From: Robertmurraya kyonggiensis
GTDB taxonomy: Bacteria > Bacillota > Bacilli > Bacillales > Cytobacillaceae
Length of the DNA: 64,000 nt
Direction: 5' to 3'
Assembly (NCBI RefSeq): GCF_005116465.1
Contig: NZ_SWBM01000002.1
Span: 1 to 64,000 of the forward strand
The translations under genes were made by a program, and so were the position numbers. Below, piece by piece: positions 41,566 to 49,828 of this stretch; position 1 is the stretch's first letter, and each line of letters opens with the position of its first letter. The notes under the pieces were generated by a model. It searched no databases. It saw nothing but the letters and a program-made list of their open reading frames with translations, and had not been told where the DNA came from.

Positions 41566-42360
41566 ATGGGGATGCGCTTTAGTGTGCTCGCGAGTGGGAG
41601 TACAGGAAATGCTATATTTGTCGAGACGGAAGAGCATTCCTTTTTAGTGGATGCAGGTTTAAGTGGCAAGCAAATGGAAGCTTTATTTGCTAAAATTGAT
41701 CGTGATATGAGCAAGCTTTCAGGATTACTCGTAACTCATGAGCATAGCGACCATATTAAAGGCGTCGGAGTTGTGGCTCGGAAGTATAAGCTTCCGATTT
41801 ACGCGAATCAGAAGACATGGGATGCGATGAGCGGTTTAATCGGGGAGATTCCTACAGAACAAAAATTCACTTTCGATATGGAAACTGTGAAGAGCTTTGG
41901 TTCCTTAGATATTGAATCATTTGGCGTGTCTCATGATGCGGCGGAGCCTATGTTTTATACTTTCCATCATGAGGGGAAAAAGCTCGTACTAGTTACAGAT
42001 ACAGGGTATGTGAGCGACCGCATGAAGGGTATTATTTCAAATGCTGACATGTATGTGTTTGAAAGCAATCATGATGTACAAATGCTTCGCATGGGGCATT
42101 ACCCATGGAGTATTAAGCGAAGAATTCTAAGTGATGTCGGCCACGTTTCCAATGAAGATGCGGCAATTGCGATGAGTGAAGTGATTGGAGATCAAACAAA
42201 GCGAATTTATTTGGCTCATTTAAGCTTAGATAATAATATGAAGGATCTAGCGACGATGTCGGTAACACAAACCCTACAGGAACAAGGCGTTATTGTAGGA
42301 GAGCAGGTGGAGCTCTACGATACAGATCCGAAAATCCCAACGGCATTAACTGCTGTCTAA
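41566..42360 (+). CDS. walJ: metallo-beta-lactamase-fold exonuclease WalJ (YycJ)
   Basis: A metallo-beta-lactamase-fold protein, a likely 5'-3' exodeoxyribonuclease. It has 264 residues. The zinc-ligand motif [10 protein letters not shown] lies at about 59-68, with a second ligand set near VTDTGYVSD and HLSLDNN. It begins [28 protein letters not shown] lies upstream of the ATG. Last member of the wal operon before a terminator. Confidence 0.95.
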   Translation: MGMRFSVLASGSTGNAIFVETEEHSFLVDAGLSGKQMEALFAKIDRDMSKLSGLLVTHEHSDHIKGVGVVARKYKLPIYANQKTWDAMSGLIGEIPTEQKFTFDMETVKSFGSLDIESFGVSHDAAEPMFYTFHHEGKKLVLVTDTGYVSDRMKGIISNADMYVFESNHDVQMLRMGHYPWSIKRRILSDVGHVSNEDAAIAMSEVIGDQTKRIYLAHLSLDNNMKDLATMSVTQTLQEQGVIVGEQVELYDTDPKIPTALTAV

Positions 42361-42396
42361 AACGAGTGTGGAGCGATTTCCACACTCGTTTTTTCT
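42361..42396 (+). terminator. walJ terminator
   Basis: ACGAGTGTGGA and TCCACACTCGT form an 11-bp stem around GCGATT, followed by TTTTTT. Confidence 0.9.
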
Positions 42397-42490
42397 GTAA
42401 GCTCTGTTAAAAGTGGGTGTTGAACATTTTACATTAAGAAATAGACGGATAAACTCTGTCTAAATCAAGGAGTTTACTTACTTCTCTATA

Positions 42491-42624
42491 AATAAGTGGA
42501 ATTTTTCCTGTTAAGCTATTCATTTTTCATGATTTTGAGGATTTTTGGGTCATTTAGCGGAAAATCTCCGCTTACCTAATATCCATTAATTTTTTCATAA
42601 TAAAAGGAATTTCTCCGGTTAAGT
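42491..42624. repeat. short palindromic repeats upstream of htrA
   Basis: Three related imperfect palindromes of about 24 bp occur at roughly 50-60 bp intervals: AATAAGTGGAATTTTTCCTG (42491), TTTAGCGGAAAATCTCCGCT (42553) and AAAGGAATTTCTCCGGTTAA (42603). Each holds a GGAA...TTCC or CGGA...TCCG core. They lie in the 496-bp walJ-htrA gap, where no gene is seen; the stretch 42625-42856 shows only a possible promoter near TATAAT at about 42790. Confidence 0.6.
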
Positions 42625-42856
42625 GGGTAGGGTACTTAGGGTAGACCTGGTGAAAATCAAAAAATCAACATGGAAGAGCCTTTTTGTTAGGAAACGACTG
42701 AAATCGTAACACAGTAAGAAAAAAATATGAACAAATCTGTAAGATTGCAGAAACTCACTGCTTTTTGTTAGATTTTTCATGTTTGGCGATTATAATTAGG
42801 TATATAAAGGAAGAATAACTTCTAGCAATCGTTCTAGTGAAAGGAATGGTAAGAAT

Positions 42857-44065
42857 ATGGGTTATTACGACCAAGACTATGAAAACCGTTATAAAAAACC
42901 AAAGGGGAATAAAGGTGGTTATGTACTTGCAAGTCTTGTAGGAGTAATTTTAGGGGCCTTACTGGTGGCTGTGGCATTCCCAAGACTAATGGATAACAAC
43001 CTTATTCCAGGAAATTCTGCTCCTGCAGAGGAAGCCACGGAAAATCGGAATGCCGTCGAAACAAGAAATGTAGCAGTGAATGTGGAGACTGATATTACGA
43101 AAGCAGTTGATAAAGCGGCTGATGCGGTAGTAGGAATTTCGAATATACAAGGGACTGGCTTTTGGGAAGGAAGTAATGGTGAAGAAGCGGGTACTGGCTC
43201 TGGCGTTATCTATAAAAAAGAAGGCGGCAAGGCCTATGTGGTGACGAATCACCATGTGGTCGAAGGTGCCAGTTCATTAGAAATTTCTCTGACAGATGGC
43301 ACAAAGATCCCCGCGACATTGCGTGGAAGCGATGTATGGACCGATTTAGCTGTCCTTGAGGTGGATGGAAGTAAAATCGAAACAATCGCCGAATTTGGCG
43401 ACTCTGATGCATTAAGAACAGGAGAACCTGTGATTGCCATTGGAAATCCGTTAGGTGCGATTTTCTCCGGTTCCGTGACGCAAGGAATTATTTCTGGACT
43501 GGAGCGGGCAATTCCAGTGGATATTGACCAAAATGGTATTGTGGATTGGCAGGCAGAGGTTTTACAAACAGATGCTGCGATTAACCCAGGAAATAGTGGG
43601 GGTGCCCTCATCAATATTGCTGGCCAAGTCATCGGGATTAATTCGATGAAAATTGCTGAAAGTGCTGTAGAGGGTATTGGCCTTGCGATTCCAATCAATT
43701 CAGCTATCCCAATTATTGAGGATTTAGAAAAGCTAGGCAAAGTGAATCGTCCATATATGGGCATCGAACTACAATCGGTGAACGAGATTCCATCCTATTA
43801 TCAAAAAGAAGCATTGAAGCTTCCGGAAGACGTTACGAATGGGGTTGCGGTTATGCGTGTCGAGCCGAATTCCCCAGCATCACAGGCTGGTCTGAAGGAG
43901 CTTGATGTCATTGTGGATTTAGATGGGGAAAAGGTTAATGATACGATTGAATTAAGAAAGCATCTATATACGAAGAAAAATGTTGGCGAATCGCTAAAAG
44001 TGAAATTTTATCGTGAAGGGAAGCTTCAAGAAACAACCATGAAGCTGGCAGGAAACACATTATAA
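42857..44065 (+). CDS. htrC: HtrA-like serine protease (YyxA/HtrC)
   Basis: A membrane-anchored trypsin-like protease with a PDZ domain, for cell-envelope protein quality control. It has 402 residues. A membrane segment at about 23-43 ([20 protein letters not shown]) anchors it. The catalytic triad is His133 in NHHVVEG, Asp163 in WTDLAVLE and Ser247 in NPGNSGGAL. The PDZ domain runs from about 297 ([11 protein letters not shown]). AAAGGAA lies upstream of the ATG. It is YyxA by position. Confidence 0.95.
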   Translation: MGYYDQDYENRYKKPKGNKGGYVLASLVGVILGALLVAVAFPRLMDNNLIPGNSAPAEEATENRNAVETRNVAVNVETDITKAVDKAADAVVGISNIQGTGFWEGSNGEEAGTGSGVIYKKEGGKAYVVTNHHVVEGASSLEISLTDGTKIPATLRGSDVWTDLAVLEVDGSKIETIAEFGDSDALRTGEPVIAIGNPLGAIFSGSVTQGIISGLERAIPVDIDQNGIVDWQAEVLQTDAAINPGNSGGALINIAGQVIGINSMKIAESAVEGIGLAIPINSAIPIIEDLEKLGKVNRPYMGIELQSVNEIPSYYQKEALKLPEDVTNGVAVMRVEPNSPASQAGLKELDVIVDLDGEKVNDTIELRKHLYTKKNVGESLKVKFYREGKLQETTMKLAGNTL

Positions 44066-44088
44066 AAATACATCGTGGACAAAATAAA

Positions 44089-44118
44089 GCAGGAAGGGGA
44101 TACCTTTCCTGTTTTTTG
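44089..44118 (+). terminator. htrC terminator
   Basis: CAGGAAGGG pairs with ACCTTTCCTG (mostly perfect) around GGATA-like bases, followed by TTTTTTG. Confidence 0.75.
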
Positions 44119-44119
44119 T

Positions 44120-44439
44120 TGTGGATTGGTCTAAGATTCGAGAAAATGTTAGAATGTGTTGTGGATTAATAAAGCAGTTATCCACAAAATGAAAAAATTC
44201 TGATAAAAAAGGATGTAGAACAAATATGATATACGCTTGCGAAGAACATGTAGATCTGGCGATAGATACGATTGTAGACGAGTTTGAAACGTTTCCGATG
44301 CTCTCAAAAGTAGAGGGAGAAGAGTTATCAACAACCTGTGAATATTGTCAAAATACAGCTGTATATGTTGTGGCGAACGAATGATCTCATACAAGATGTG
44401 GATAGAAAATGTGGATATGTGGATAAGTTTTGTGGATAT
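44120..44439. promoter_or_regulatory. DnaA-box cluster upstream of rlmH
   Basis: Perfect boxes are TTATCCACA at 44178-44186 and TGTGGATAA at 44418-44426. One-mismatch boxes are TGTGGATTG (44120), TGTGGATTA (44160), TGTGGATAG (44397), TGTGGATAT (44410) and TGTGGATAT (44431). Four of the boxes lie in direct repeat within 43 bp just before rlmH. The small gene yyzF lies among them. Probably a DnaA-binding site away from oriC. Confidence 0.75.
44226..44384 (+). CDS. yyzF: CxxH/CxxC small protein YyzF
   Basis: A 52-residue small protein of the BA_5709-type CxxH/CxxC family. It begins MIYACEEHVDLAIDTIVDEFE and ends TTCEYCQNTAVYVVANE, so Cys and His at CEEH and CEYC make a likely zinc site. AAAGGATG lies 10 nt before the ATG. 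It sits between htrC and rlmH, as in B. subtilis. Function unknown. Confidence 0.85.
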   Translation: MIYACEEHVDLAIDTIVDEFETFPMLSKVEGEELSTTCEYCQNTAVYVVANE

Positions 44440-44464
44440 CTTGTTCATAAAGTGAGGATTAAAT

Positions 44465-44944
44465 GTGAATATCTCGATTATTACCGTTGGAAAACTGAAA
44501 GAAAAATATTTAAAGCAAGGAATCGACGAATATTTAAAGAGATTGTCGAGCTATGCGAAAGTGGAAGTAATAGAAGTACCAGATGAAAAAGCTCCTGAGG
44601 AATTAAGCGAAACCGAAATGGTGCAGGTGAAAGACAAAGAGGGGGAACGAATTTTAGCAAAAATTCATCCCGATACATATGTGATTGCGTTAGCGATAGA
44701 AGGAAAGCTGAAATCTTCGGAAGAGCTTGCGGACACCCTAGATAAATTAGCTACCTATGGAAAAAGTAAGATTGCGTTTGTGATCGGAGGTTCTTTAGGC
44801 TTGAGTCAGCAGGTGTTGAACCGTTCTGATGAAAAATTATCTTTTTCAAAAATGACGTTTCCTCATCAGTTGATGAGGTTGATTTTGGTGGAGCAGGTGT
44901 ATAGGGCATACCGGATTAACAGGGGAGAACCGTACCACAAATAG
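44465..44944 (+). CDS. rlmH: 23S rRNA (pseudouridine1915-N3)-methyltransferase RlmH
   Basis: A SPOUT-family enzyme that methylates pseudouridine 1915 in 23S rRNA. It has 159 residues, the exact family length. It begins [26 protein letters not shown]. The SAM-knot [13 protein letters not shown] is at about 102-114, and it ends [20 protein letters not shown] with GEPYHK. The 3' end is intact, but the next base starts an accessory island. The equivalent end is the integration site of SCC elements in staphylococci. Confidence 0.98.
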   Translation: MNISIITVGKLKEKYLKQGIDEYLKRLSSYAKVEVIEVPDEKAPEELSETEMVQVKDKEGERILAKIHPDTYVIALAIEGKLKSSEELADTLDKLATYGKSKIAFVIGGSLGLSQQVLNRSDEKLSFSKMTFPHQLMRLILVEQVYRAYRINRGEPYHK

Positions 44945-46597
44945 AGGCAAAAAAAGTTGAAGATAAGGTGGATATTTTCCATTTGATTCAGAAATAGAAG
45001 GTGTTGATAAGCCTTCTTTTTCTGTTTCTAAATATAGCATGTGGATAAGTGTAAATGTGTTTGAAAGGTTAACTTCCGTAAAATCAAATTCAAGCTCAAC
45101 CTTATCAATTTGACGTAGCTGATCATTTGTTCGTCCAACAGTGATCTGTTTAACCAACAGCTGTAGCAATTGCTTTTGTTTATCTCTTGTAGAGGACTTA
45201 TAGACTTCTACAAATTTTCCTAATAGAAGATGTACCAATTCTGGAGGAATAACTTTTGTATCAGATTTACTTATTTCCGTTATTAAGTTATTCCTCTTTT
45301 GTTCAATTGCACTCTTTTCAATAGCCACTTGCTGTAATCGTTCTTGCAAAACCGTAACAGGAAAAAGATTTTGTTCAAAAGCTTCTAGATATCTATTTTG
45401 AAGTGCTAGTGTTTCCTCTAACTTCGAATCAGTTTCTTCCAGTTCTTTTTTTAATTTTTTTATGGATTCAATTGAGGTTTTTGTTAGTGAGTTAATAGTT
45501 TCATAAAACTTTTGTTTATTGGATAAAAAGCTCTCTATACGTTGGAACAGAGCATTTTCAGCATCATAGGCTTTAACTGAATTGGCTTTACAGGCTGCTG
45601 ATCCCTTGTTGTGAAAATCACTGCAAACATAATATCTGTGCTTTCTTTTGGTACCGTCACTTAAAGTGTAAGTAGTAATTGAAGGTACCATCCCTTGTCC
45701 GCAATCAGGACAGCGTAAGATACTGCTCAATAGAAACGGTTCGTTGGATTGTCTTTGCTTGAACGATTTACTTTTCCTACGAGATTGAACAAGACTCCAA
45801 AGTTCATCATTGATAATCGCTTCATGCTGACCTTCTACTAAAATAGGATTATCATTTCTGCCTCTTCTTCTCTTCTTATCCCAGTTTTCAACCTTTAACC
45901 AACTAATTTTTCCGTTATAGACCGGGTTGTCTAAAATAGTTGCCACTCCATTTATAGAAAAATGACGATCACGTTTGGTTCGATACCCATTTTTATTAAG
46001 CTGATTTGCAATGGCTTTTAAACCCTTTCCTTGGGAATAAAGAGTGTATATCAGTTTAACTACTTCAGCTTCCTCTTTATTTTTTACGAGTTCCTTTTCA
46101 ATAGAATCATAACCAAAAATAACACCGCCATTCCATGAACCTTCTAAGGCTCGTTGTTTCATACCAAGCTTAACGTTCTCAGACAATGTATTTCGTTCCA
46201 TTTCGGCAATAGAAGCCATCAGCTGAACGACTAGACGGCCTATTGGACTACTGGTATCAAAGTTCTCGGAATAAGAGATAAACTTTACTCCGTAATCTTC
46301 AAATTTGTCTAACAAAGTAAGAGTATCTAACATATTCCGCGATAAACGTGAGATTTTCCATACAAGTACCGCCTGAAATTTTTCCTGTTCAACGTCTGCT
46401 ACAAGTCTTTGCATAGCAGGGCGGCCGGTGATATTCTTTCCAGAAATCCCTTCATCCACATACTCGTCGACGATTTCCCAATTATAAAGATTTGCGTATT
46501 GTCGAAGCGTTTGTAATTGAGCGCTAATGCTATATCCCTCAGATGCTTGTTCCTCGGTGCTAACACGTGCGTAAATAGCTACCTTTTGAATTTCCAT
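44846..46597 (-). CDS. large serine recombinase 1 (CcrB-like)
   Basis: A 583-residue large serine recombinase for site-specific integration and excision. The N-terminal resolvase domain has the catalytic Ser13 in [10 protein letters not shown], with the arginines of [11 protein letters not shown]. The recombinase domain (from about 155, [11 protein letters not shown]) is followed by a zinc-ribbon, with cysteines in LRCPDCGQG and YVCSDFH. A coiled coil at about 385-455 comes next. It ends with an ordinary C-terminal segment near VELEFDF. Its last roughly 32 codons run into the antisense of rlmH, so the stop at 44846 lies in host DNA. AAGGAGG precedes the ATG. Confidence 0.93.
   Translation of the reverse strand: MEIQKVAIYARVSTEEQASEGYSISAQLQTLRQYANLYNWEIVDEYVDEGISGKNITGRPAMQRLVADVEQEKFQAVLVWKISRLSRNMLDTLTLLDKFEDYGVKFISYSENFDTSSPIGRLVVQLMASIAEMERNTLSENVKLGMKQRALEGSWNGGVIFGYDSIEKELVKNKEEAEVVKLIYTLYSQGKGLKAIANQLNKNGYRTKRDRHFSINGVATILDNPVYNGKISWLKVENWDKKRRRGRNDNPILVEGQHEAIINDELWSLVQSRRKSKSFKQRQSNEPFLLSSILRCPDCGQGMVPSITTYTLSDGTKRKHRYYVCSDFHNKGSAACKANSVKAYDAENALFQRIESFLSNKQKFYETINSLTKTSIESIKKLKKELEETDSKLEETLALQNRYLEAFEQNLFPVTVLQERLQQVAIEKSAIEQKRNNLITEISKSDTKVIPPELVHLLLGKFVEVYKSSTRDKQKQLLQLLVKQITVGRTNDQLRQIDKVELEFDFTEVNLSNTFTLIHMLYLETEKEGLSTPSISESNGKYPPYLQLFLPLFVVRFSPVNPVCPIHLLHQNQPHQLMRKRHF
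44927..44944. other. putative island attachment site at the rlmH 3' end
   Basis: GAACCGTACCACAAATAG are the last 18 bases of rlmH. They correspond to the segment that serves as the core att site of SCC elements (GAAGC.TATCA.AAATAA type). Chromosomal synteny stops here, and the recombinase gene begins on the other strand. An 8-bp inverted repeat CCTCATCA-GT-TGATGAGG lies at 44861-44878. The partner site must lie beyond the window. Confidence 0.55.
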
Positions 46598-46626
46598 TTC
46601 GTTACCTCCTTGTATTAATGATACAG

Positions 46627-46665
46627 CGAAAATAAAAAAAGGAGAAAGGACAGTTCTCCTTTTCT
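46627..46665 (-). terminator. hairpin between the two recombinase genes
   Basis: On the minus strand AAAGGAGAA and TTCTCCTTT pair around CTGTCC, followed by TTTTATTTT. It lies between the upstream recombinase stop and the downstream RBS. Confidence 0.75.
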
Positions 46666-46666
46666 C

Positions 46667-48187
46667 CTATACTAATGACAAGTTATCGGGACTAAAATTA
46701 TAAATTATGCTCTTTATTTTACGCTGTTTAGTCTTCTCTTCTTTAAAGATATGAATTTCCTTAATTATATAATGACACAGTGATTTTCTTTCCTCATCAG
46801 AAAGTACTTCATATAAATCTGAAAAATTTTTTACAGAGTAAGCAATGATTTCGTTGGAGATTTGACTTTTTTTAAATCTTATTTGAACATTAATTTCTTC
46901 TAGTATTAATTTTTGTTTATTTAACTGTTCTTGATAACCCAAAAGTCTATTTTTAAATACTTTCTCGTCGAATGGGACAGTTTCATCGTCGAGTAAGTCC
47001 ATGACAGTTTCCATCTTTTTATTAATATGTTTTATTTCTTTTTCAATTTTCTCTGCCTCTTTATATAAAGGTTCGAGTTCAAAACACAGTAATGAATCTG
47101 TTGCAGATTTAATATAAGGTGCTAGATTGAGACTTTGGAAAAAATTGTTTAGCTCATGTAAAATGGTTTCTTCTGCATATTCCTTTTTTACAAGGTTTGA
47201 TGAACAAGCTGCCTTGCCACTATTTTTATTTTTACTGCATTGATAATACTTATATTTAGAGCTGCTATTACCTTGAACCATAGAAGACCCACATTCAGGG
47301 CATTTTAAAAGTCCTGATAGTGGATAGGAACCGGGATGAACCTTTTCTTGTTTATAACTTCTTGTTTTCATTGTCTCTTGGGCTAGATCCCAAAGAGGTA
47401 ATTCAATAATTTTCTTATGGACACCTTTTCGGTATTCTCCCCTCCACTTGGTATTTCCTATATATATTTGGTTTTCTAGAATCGTTTTGACAGCATTAAT
47501 GGTCCAATACTGCTTATTTTTTGTTTTAATTCCTTGAAGGTTTAGATATGAAGCAATTTTTTTATAGCCCCACTTTTCAATTGCGTATTTTTTAAAAATA
47601 AATTGCACTACTTTAGCTTCTTTAGGTTCAATAACTAACTTTTTATTAGATGTTTTATAACCATAGACTTTACCACCTAAAAATTTGCCTTCTTCTGCTC
47701 TCTTTTCCATACCAGAGAAAGTTCTCATGTTAATAAATTCTCGTTCAAGTTCGGCTACTAATGCTAATATATGAACAAGAATTTTTGAAGCTGGATCTTC
47801 AGTATTAACATTGTCTTTAATTGATATAAGGTGTTTTCCTAATGAGTTAAGTCGTTTCATAATATACAAAGTATCTAATGTATCACGTGAAATTCGATCT
47901 TGTTTGAAGACAATGATATAGTCTACATTATCCTTCGATCTAATTACATTATTGTACATTTCTTTAAACCCATCTCTGCCTTCAAACGATTTTCCTGATT
48001 TAAGATCATCAGTAAACGTATCAACTAACTCAATATCATTTTCTTCACAGTATTTCTTAATTTCTTCAAGTTGTTTTTCAATTGATGTGTTATCAGTAAA
48101 TTTATTGGGGCTTTTTCTCAAATAAGCATAAGCTCTTTTTTTTCTACGAACTTCCTTATTTCTCATGTTTTTTTTATTTTTACTCAT
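46667..48187 (-). CDS. large serine recombinase 2 (CcrA-like)
   Basis: A second 506-residue large serine recombinase in tandem. The catalytic Ser26 sits in AYLRKSPNKF, which replaces the usual YxRVS motif. RISRDTLDTLYIMKR supplies the resolvase arginines. The recombinase domain (YGYKTSNKKLV) and a zinc-ribbon (LKCPECGSSM and YYQCSKNK) follow, with a coiled coil at about 365-430. It overlaps the upstream small gene by 8 nt. Two adjacent serine recombinases at rlmH mirror ccrA-ccrB of SCC, but I cannot show common descent. Confidence 0.9.
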   Translation of the reverse strand: MSKNKKNMRNKEVRRKKRAYAYLRKSPNKFTDNTSIEKQLEEIKKYCEENDIELVDTFTDDLKSGKSFEGRDGFKEMYNNVIRSKDNVDYIIVFKQDRISRDTLDTLYIMKRLNSLGKHLISIKDNVNTEDPASKILVHILALVAELEREFINMRTFSGMEKRAEEGKFLGGKVYGYKTSNKKLVIEPKEAKVVQFIFKKYAIEKWGYKKIASYLNLQGIKTKNKQYWTINAVKTILENQIYIGNTKWRGEYRKGVHKKIIELPLWDLAQETMKTRSYKQEKVHPGSYPLSGLLKCPECGSSMVQGNSSSKYKYYQCSKNKNSGKAACSSNLVKKEYAEETILHELNNFFQSLNLAPYIKSATDSLLCFELEPLYKEAEKIEKEIKHINKKMETVMDLLDDETVPFDEKVFKNRLLGYQEQLNKQKLILEEINVQIRFKKSQISNEIIAYSVKNFSDLYEVLSDEERKSLCHYIIKEIHIFKEEKTKQRKIKSIIYNFSPDNLSLV

Positions 48188-48356
48188 TAACTACACTCTC
48201 TCCATTCATGAGTTTTTTTTCTAGGGTCATTGAATGTTTAATAATTAGTTCAGAAATATAATATAAAAAGTCAGAAGCATTTATTTCAGCTTGGTCCTTA
48301 TCTATGAGAAATGAATCATAGTATGAATTATAGTCAGATGATATTTCCTTCTTCAT
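48180..48356 (-). CDS. small hypothetical protein upstream of the recombinases
   Basis: A 58-residue protein with no recognised domain. It has an acidic to hydrophobic middle (DFLYYISELIIKHSMTLEKK). The ATG at 48356 has GAGGAAG 7 nt upstream. The stop overlaps recombinase 2 by 8 nt, so translation is likely coupled. It may regulate the recombinases or be an excision factor; this is inference from position. Confidence 0.6.
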   Translation of the reverse strand: MKKEISSDYNSYYDSFLIDKDQAEINASDFLYYISELIIKHSMTLEKKLMNGESVVNE

Positions 48357-48545
48357 AATTAATCTTCCTCGAATATAAAAATCCAAATAATTGCCGGCTA
48401 TATCTGGTTGAAAGACATAGTACCTTCGAAATTTTAATATTTTAAGATATTAAGAATAAAAATTTTAAGTTTAAATATTCAGAAAAATATAATGGTATTT
48501 ATGGGTGAAAAGATCGGTTAAGAATGTTAAAATAAGGAAAGTGAG

Positions 48546-48641
48546 GGATTAAATCCTTTGCTTCCATATGGCAAGGCCATTGTGGATTTAGAGCAAAATA
48601 ATCCACCCTAACGGTTCACAGTGTAGCGTGGTGGATTATTT
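48546..48641. repeat. palindrome cluster between recombinases and cargo genes
   Basis: Four inverted repeats occur in under 100 bp: GGATTAAATCC (48546-48556), CCATATGG (48564-48571), ATGGC-AAG-GCCAT (48568-48580), and a 12-bp stem AAATAATCCACC/GGTGGATTATTT (48596-48607 and 48630-48641). It lies in the 365-bp gap 48357-48721, which otherwise holds nothing recognisable. It could be an operator, a recombinase-binding site or an RNA. Confidence 0.55.
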
Positions 48642-48721
48642 ATTTACATCAATGTTTTAATATAAGCAAAATAACAAGAAGTTTAATTCTATGAATTCTT
48701 TTTAGTATGAGGGGGGCGAAT

Positions 48722-48886
48722 ATGTATTTTTTACTATTTTTCTTAGTTCTTATGGTATTAATCATCCTAATTGTTATAAAGAGAAACAATAAAAAGATAG
48801 CCCTAGCTTTAGCTGTTATACTGTTTCTGCTTACTATTGGTGGAATTATGTTTATCAGAGATGTTGTGCAAAATTTTGCCCCATAG
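48722..48886 (+). CDS. small membrane protein
   Basis: A 54-residue protein with two hydrophobic segments: MYFLLFFLVLMVLIILIVI, then a short basic loop RNNKK, then ALALAVILFLLTIGGIMF. GAGGGGGG lies 7 nt before the ATG. No family recognised. It lies in the island between the recombinases and the NUDIX gene. Confidence 0.7.
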   Translation: MYFLLFFLVLMVLIILIVIKRNNKKIALALAVILFLLTIGGIMFIRDVVQNFAP

Positions 48887-48925
48887 TTACTAACCGAGAT
48901 AAGAATATAAACAGGAGTATGAAGA

Positions 48926-49348
48926 ATGAAAAGCTCAAATAAAATAGTTGTTGCTCTTAAAGGTGTTATTGTAAATGAAGGCAGGGTATTAATAGTTCAA
49001 CGTGCAAAAGAAGATAAAATCGGCGGCGGGACTTGGGAATGTGTTGGTGGAAAAATAGAGTTTGGAGAAGAGTTAGAATCTTCACTCTTACGAGAAATTA
49101 AAGAAGAAGTAGGATTATCTGTTACAGTAGAGAAACTTTTATATGCTACTACCTTCAAAACTGATCCAACAAGACAAGTTGTTATTTTGACTTATCTATG
49201 TAGTAGCGATAGTAGTAATGCTATTCTTTCTAAGGAACATTCTAGTTTCAAGTGGGCCACTAAAGAACAATTGAGATTACTATTGTCTCCGGAAATAATA
49301 ACTGATTTTGAGAAAAATAATGTTTTCTCTATAGAAGTATTGAATTAA
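48926..49348 (+). CDS. NUDIX hydrolase
   Basis: A 140-residue NUDIX-superfamily hydrolase, acting on nucleoside diphosphates linked to another moiety. The Nudix box is GGKIEFGEELESSLLREIKEEVGL-type: G, six residues later E, and REIKEEVGL are all visible, within about 40-63. The substrate cannot be told. ACAGGAG precedes the ATG. It is cargo of the rlmH island. Confidence 0.9.
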   Translation: MKSSNKIVVALKGVIVNEGRVLIVQRAKEDKIGGGTWECVGGKIEFGEELESSLLREIKEEVGLSVTVEKLLYATTFKTDPTRQVVILTYLCSSDSSNAILSKEHSSFKWATKEQLRLLLSPEIITDFEKNNVFSIEVLN

Positions 49349-49452
49349 TATCATCTTCCTTGAAAAGTGATTGTATCAATAAGTGGTTCATTTACCGTGG
49401 AGAAAAATCATAACAAATCATTTACTAAACAAATAGTTAAGGGGGAAAACAT

Positions 49453-49620
49453 TTGATAAGATATCTTATTAGTATAATTAGCTGCCTTCTTCTATTTATT
49501 AGCGGGATGTACAATATAATTACTCATGGTCTTACATTTCCATTTCTTATTCTCTCATTGGGAGGTTTAATTGGCTTTATTGGTAGTTTATTTTACAAAG
49601 TGAAGAAAAAAGAAGCTTAA
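49453..49620 (+). CDS. small membrane protein
   Basis: A 55-residue protein with two hydrophobic segments (LISIISCLLLFISGMY and FPFLILSLGGLIGFIGSLFY) and a lysine-rich tail VKKKEA. The start is TTG at 49453 after GGGGGA. No family recognised. A strong terminator follows. Confidence 0.65.
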   Translation: MIRYLISIISCLLLFISGMYNIITHGLTFPFLILSLGGLIGFIGSLFYKVKKKEA

Positions 49621-49629
49621 CAACCTTAT

Positions 49630-49658
49630 GGACTGAAACCTTTTCAGTCCTTTTTTTT
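49630..49658 (+). terminator. terminator after small membrane protein
   Basis: GGACTGAAA and TTTTCAGTCC form the stem around CC, followed by TTTTTTTT. Confidence 0.9.
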
Positions 49659-49728
49659 GCTTATAACTTTTAAGAATTATAGTGAAAAGAATTCTACTTG
49701 ATCAATAGAATTGCTCAAAACTCCAGAG

Positions 49729-49795
49729 TATTGAACATGTATAGTACGTACTGTAAAATAAAGGTGTTAGGTATAATCAATACTTATGTTCAATA
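49729..49795. promoter_or_regulatory. res-like site and promoter of the small resolvase
   Basis: TATTGAACAT (49729-49738) and ATGTTCAATA (49786-49795) are perfect inverted 10-mers flanking a 47-bp spacer. Within it lies a perfect palindrome AGTACGTACT (49743-49752), the size of a resolvase crossover subsite. A TATAAT at 49772-49777 suggests a promoter. This resembles a res site upstream of a Tn3/Tn552-type resolvase gene. Confidence 0.5.
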
Positions 49796-49828
49796 GTAAG
49801 TGCAAACTGGTGTAAAGAGGTGGTTTAT

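Noticed and set aside
43249..43764. Minus-strand 171-codon frame
   Set aside because: It is antisense to htrC, and the catalytic motifs of htrC are on the plus strand.
47878..47893. parS-like sequence TGTATCACGTGAAATT in recombinase 2
   Set aside because: It has three mismatches to the perfect palindrome shared by the other sites and falls in island coding DNA; likely chance around CACGTG.
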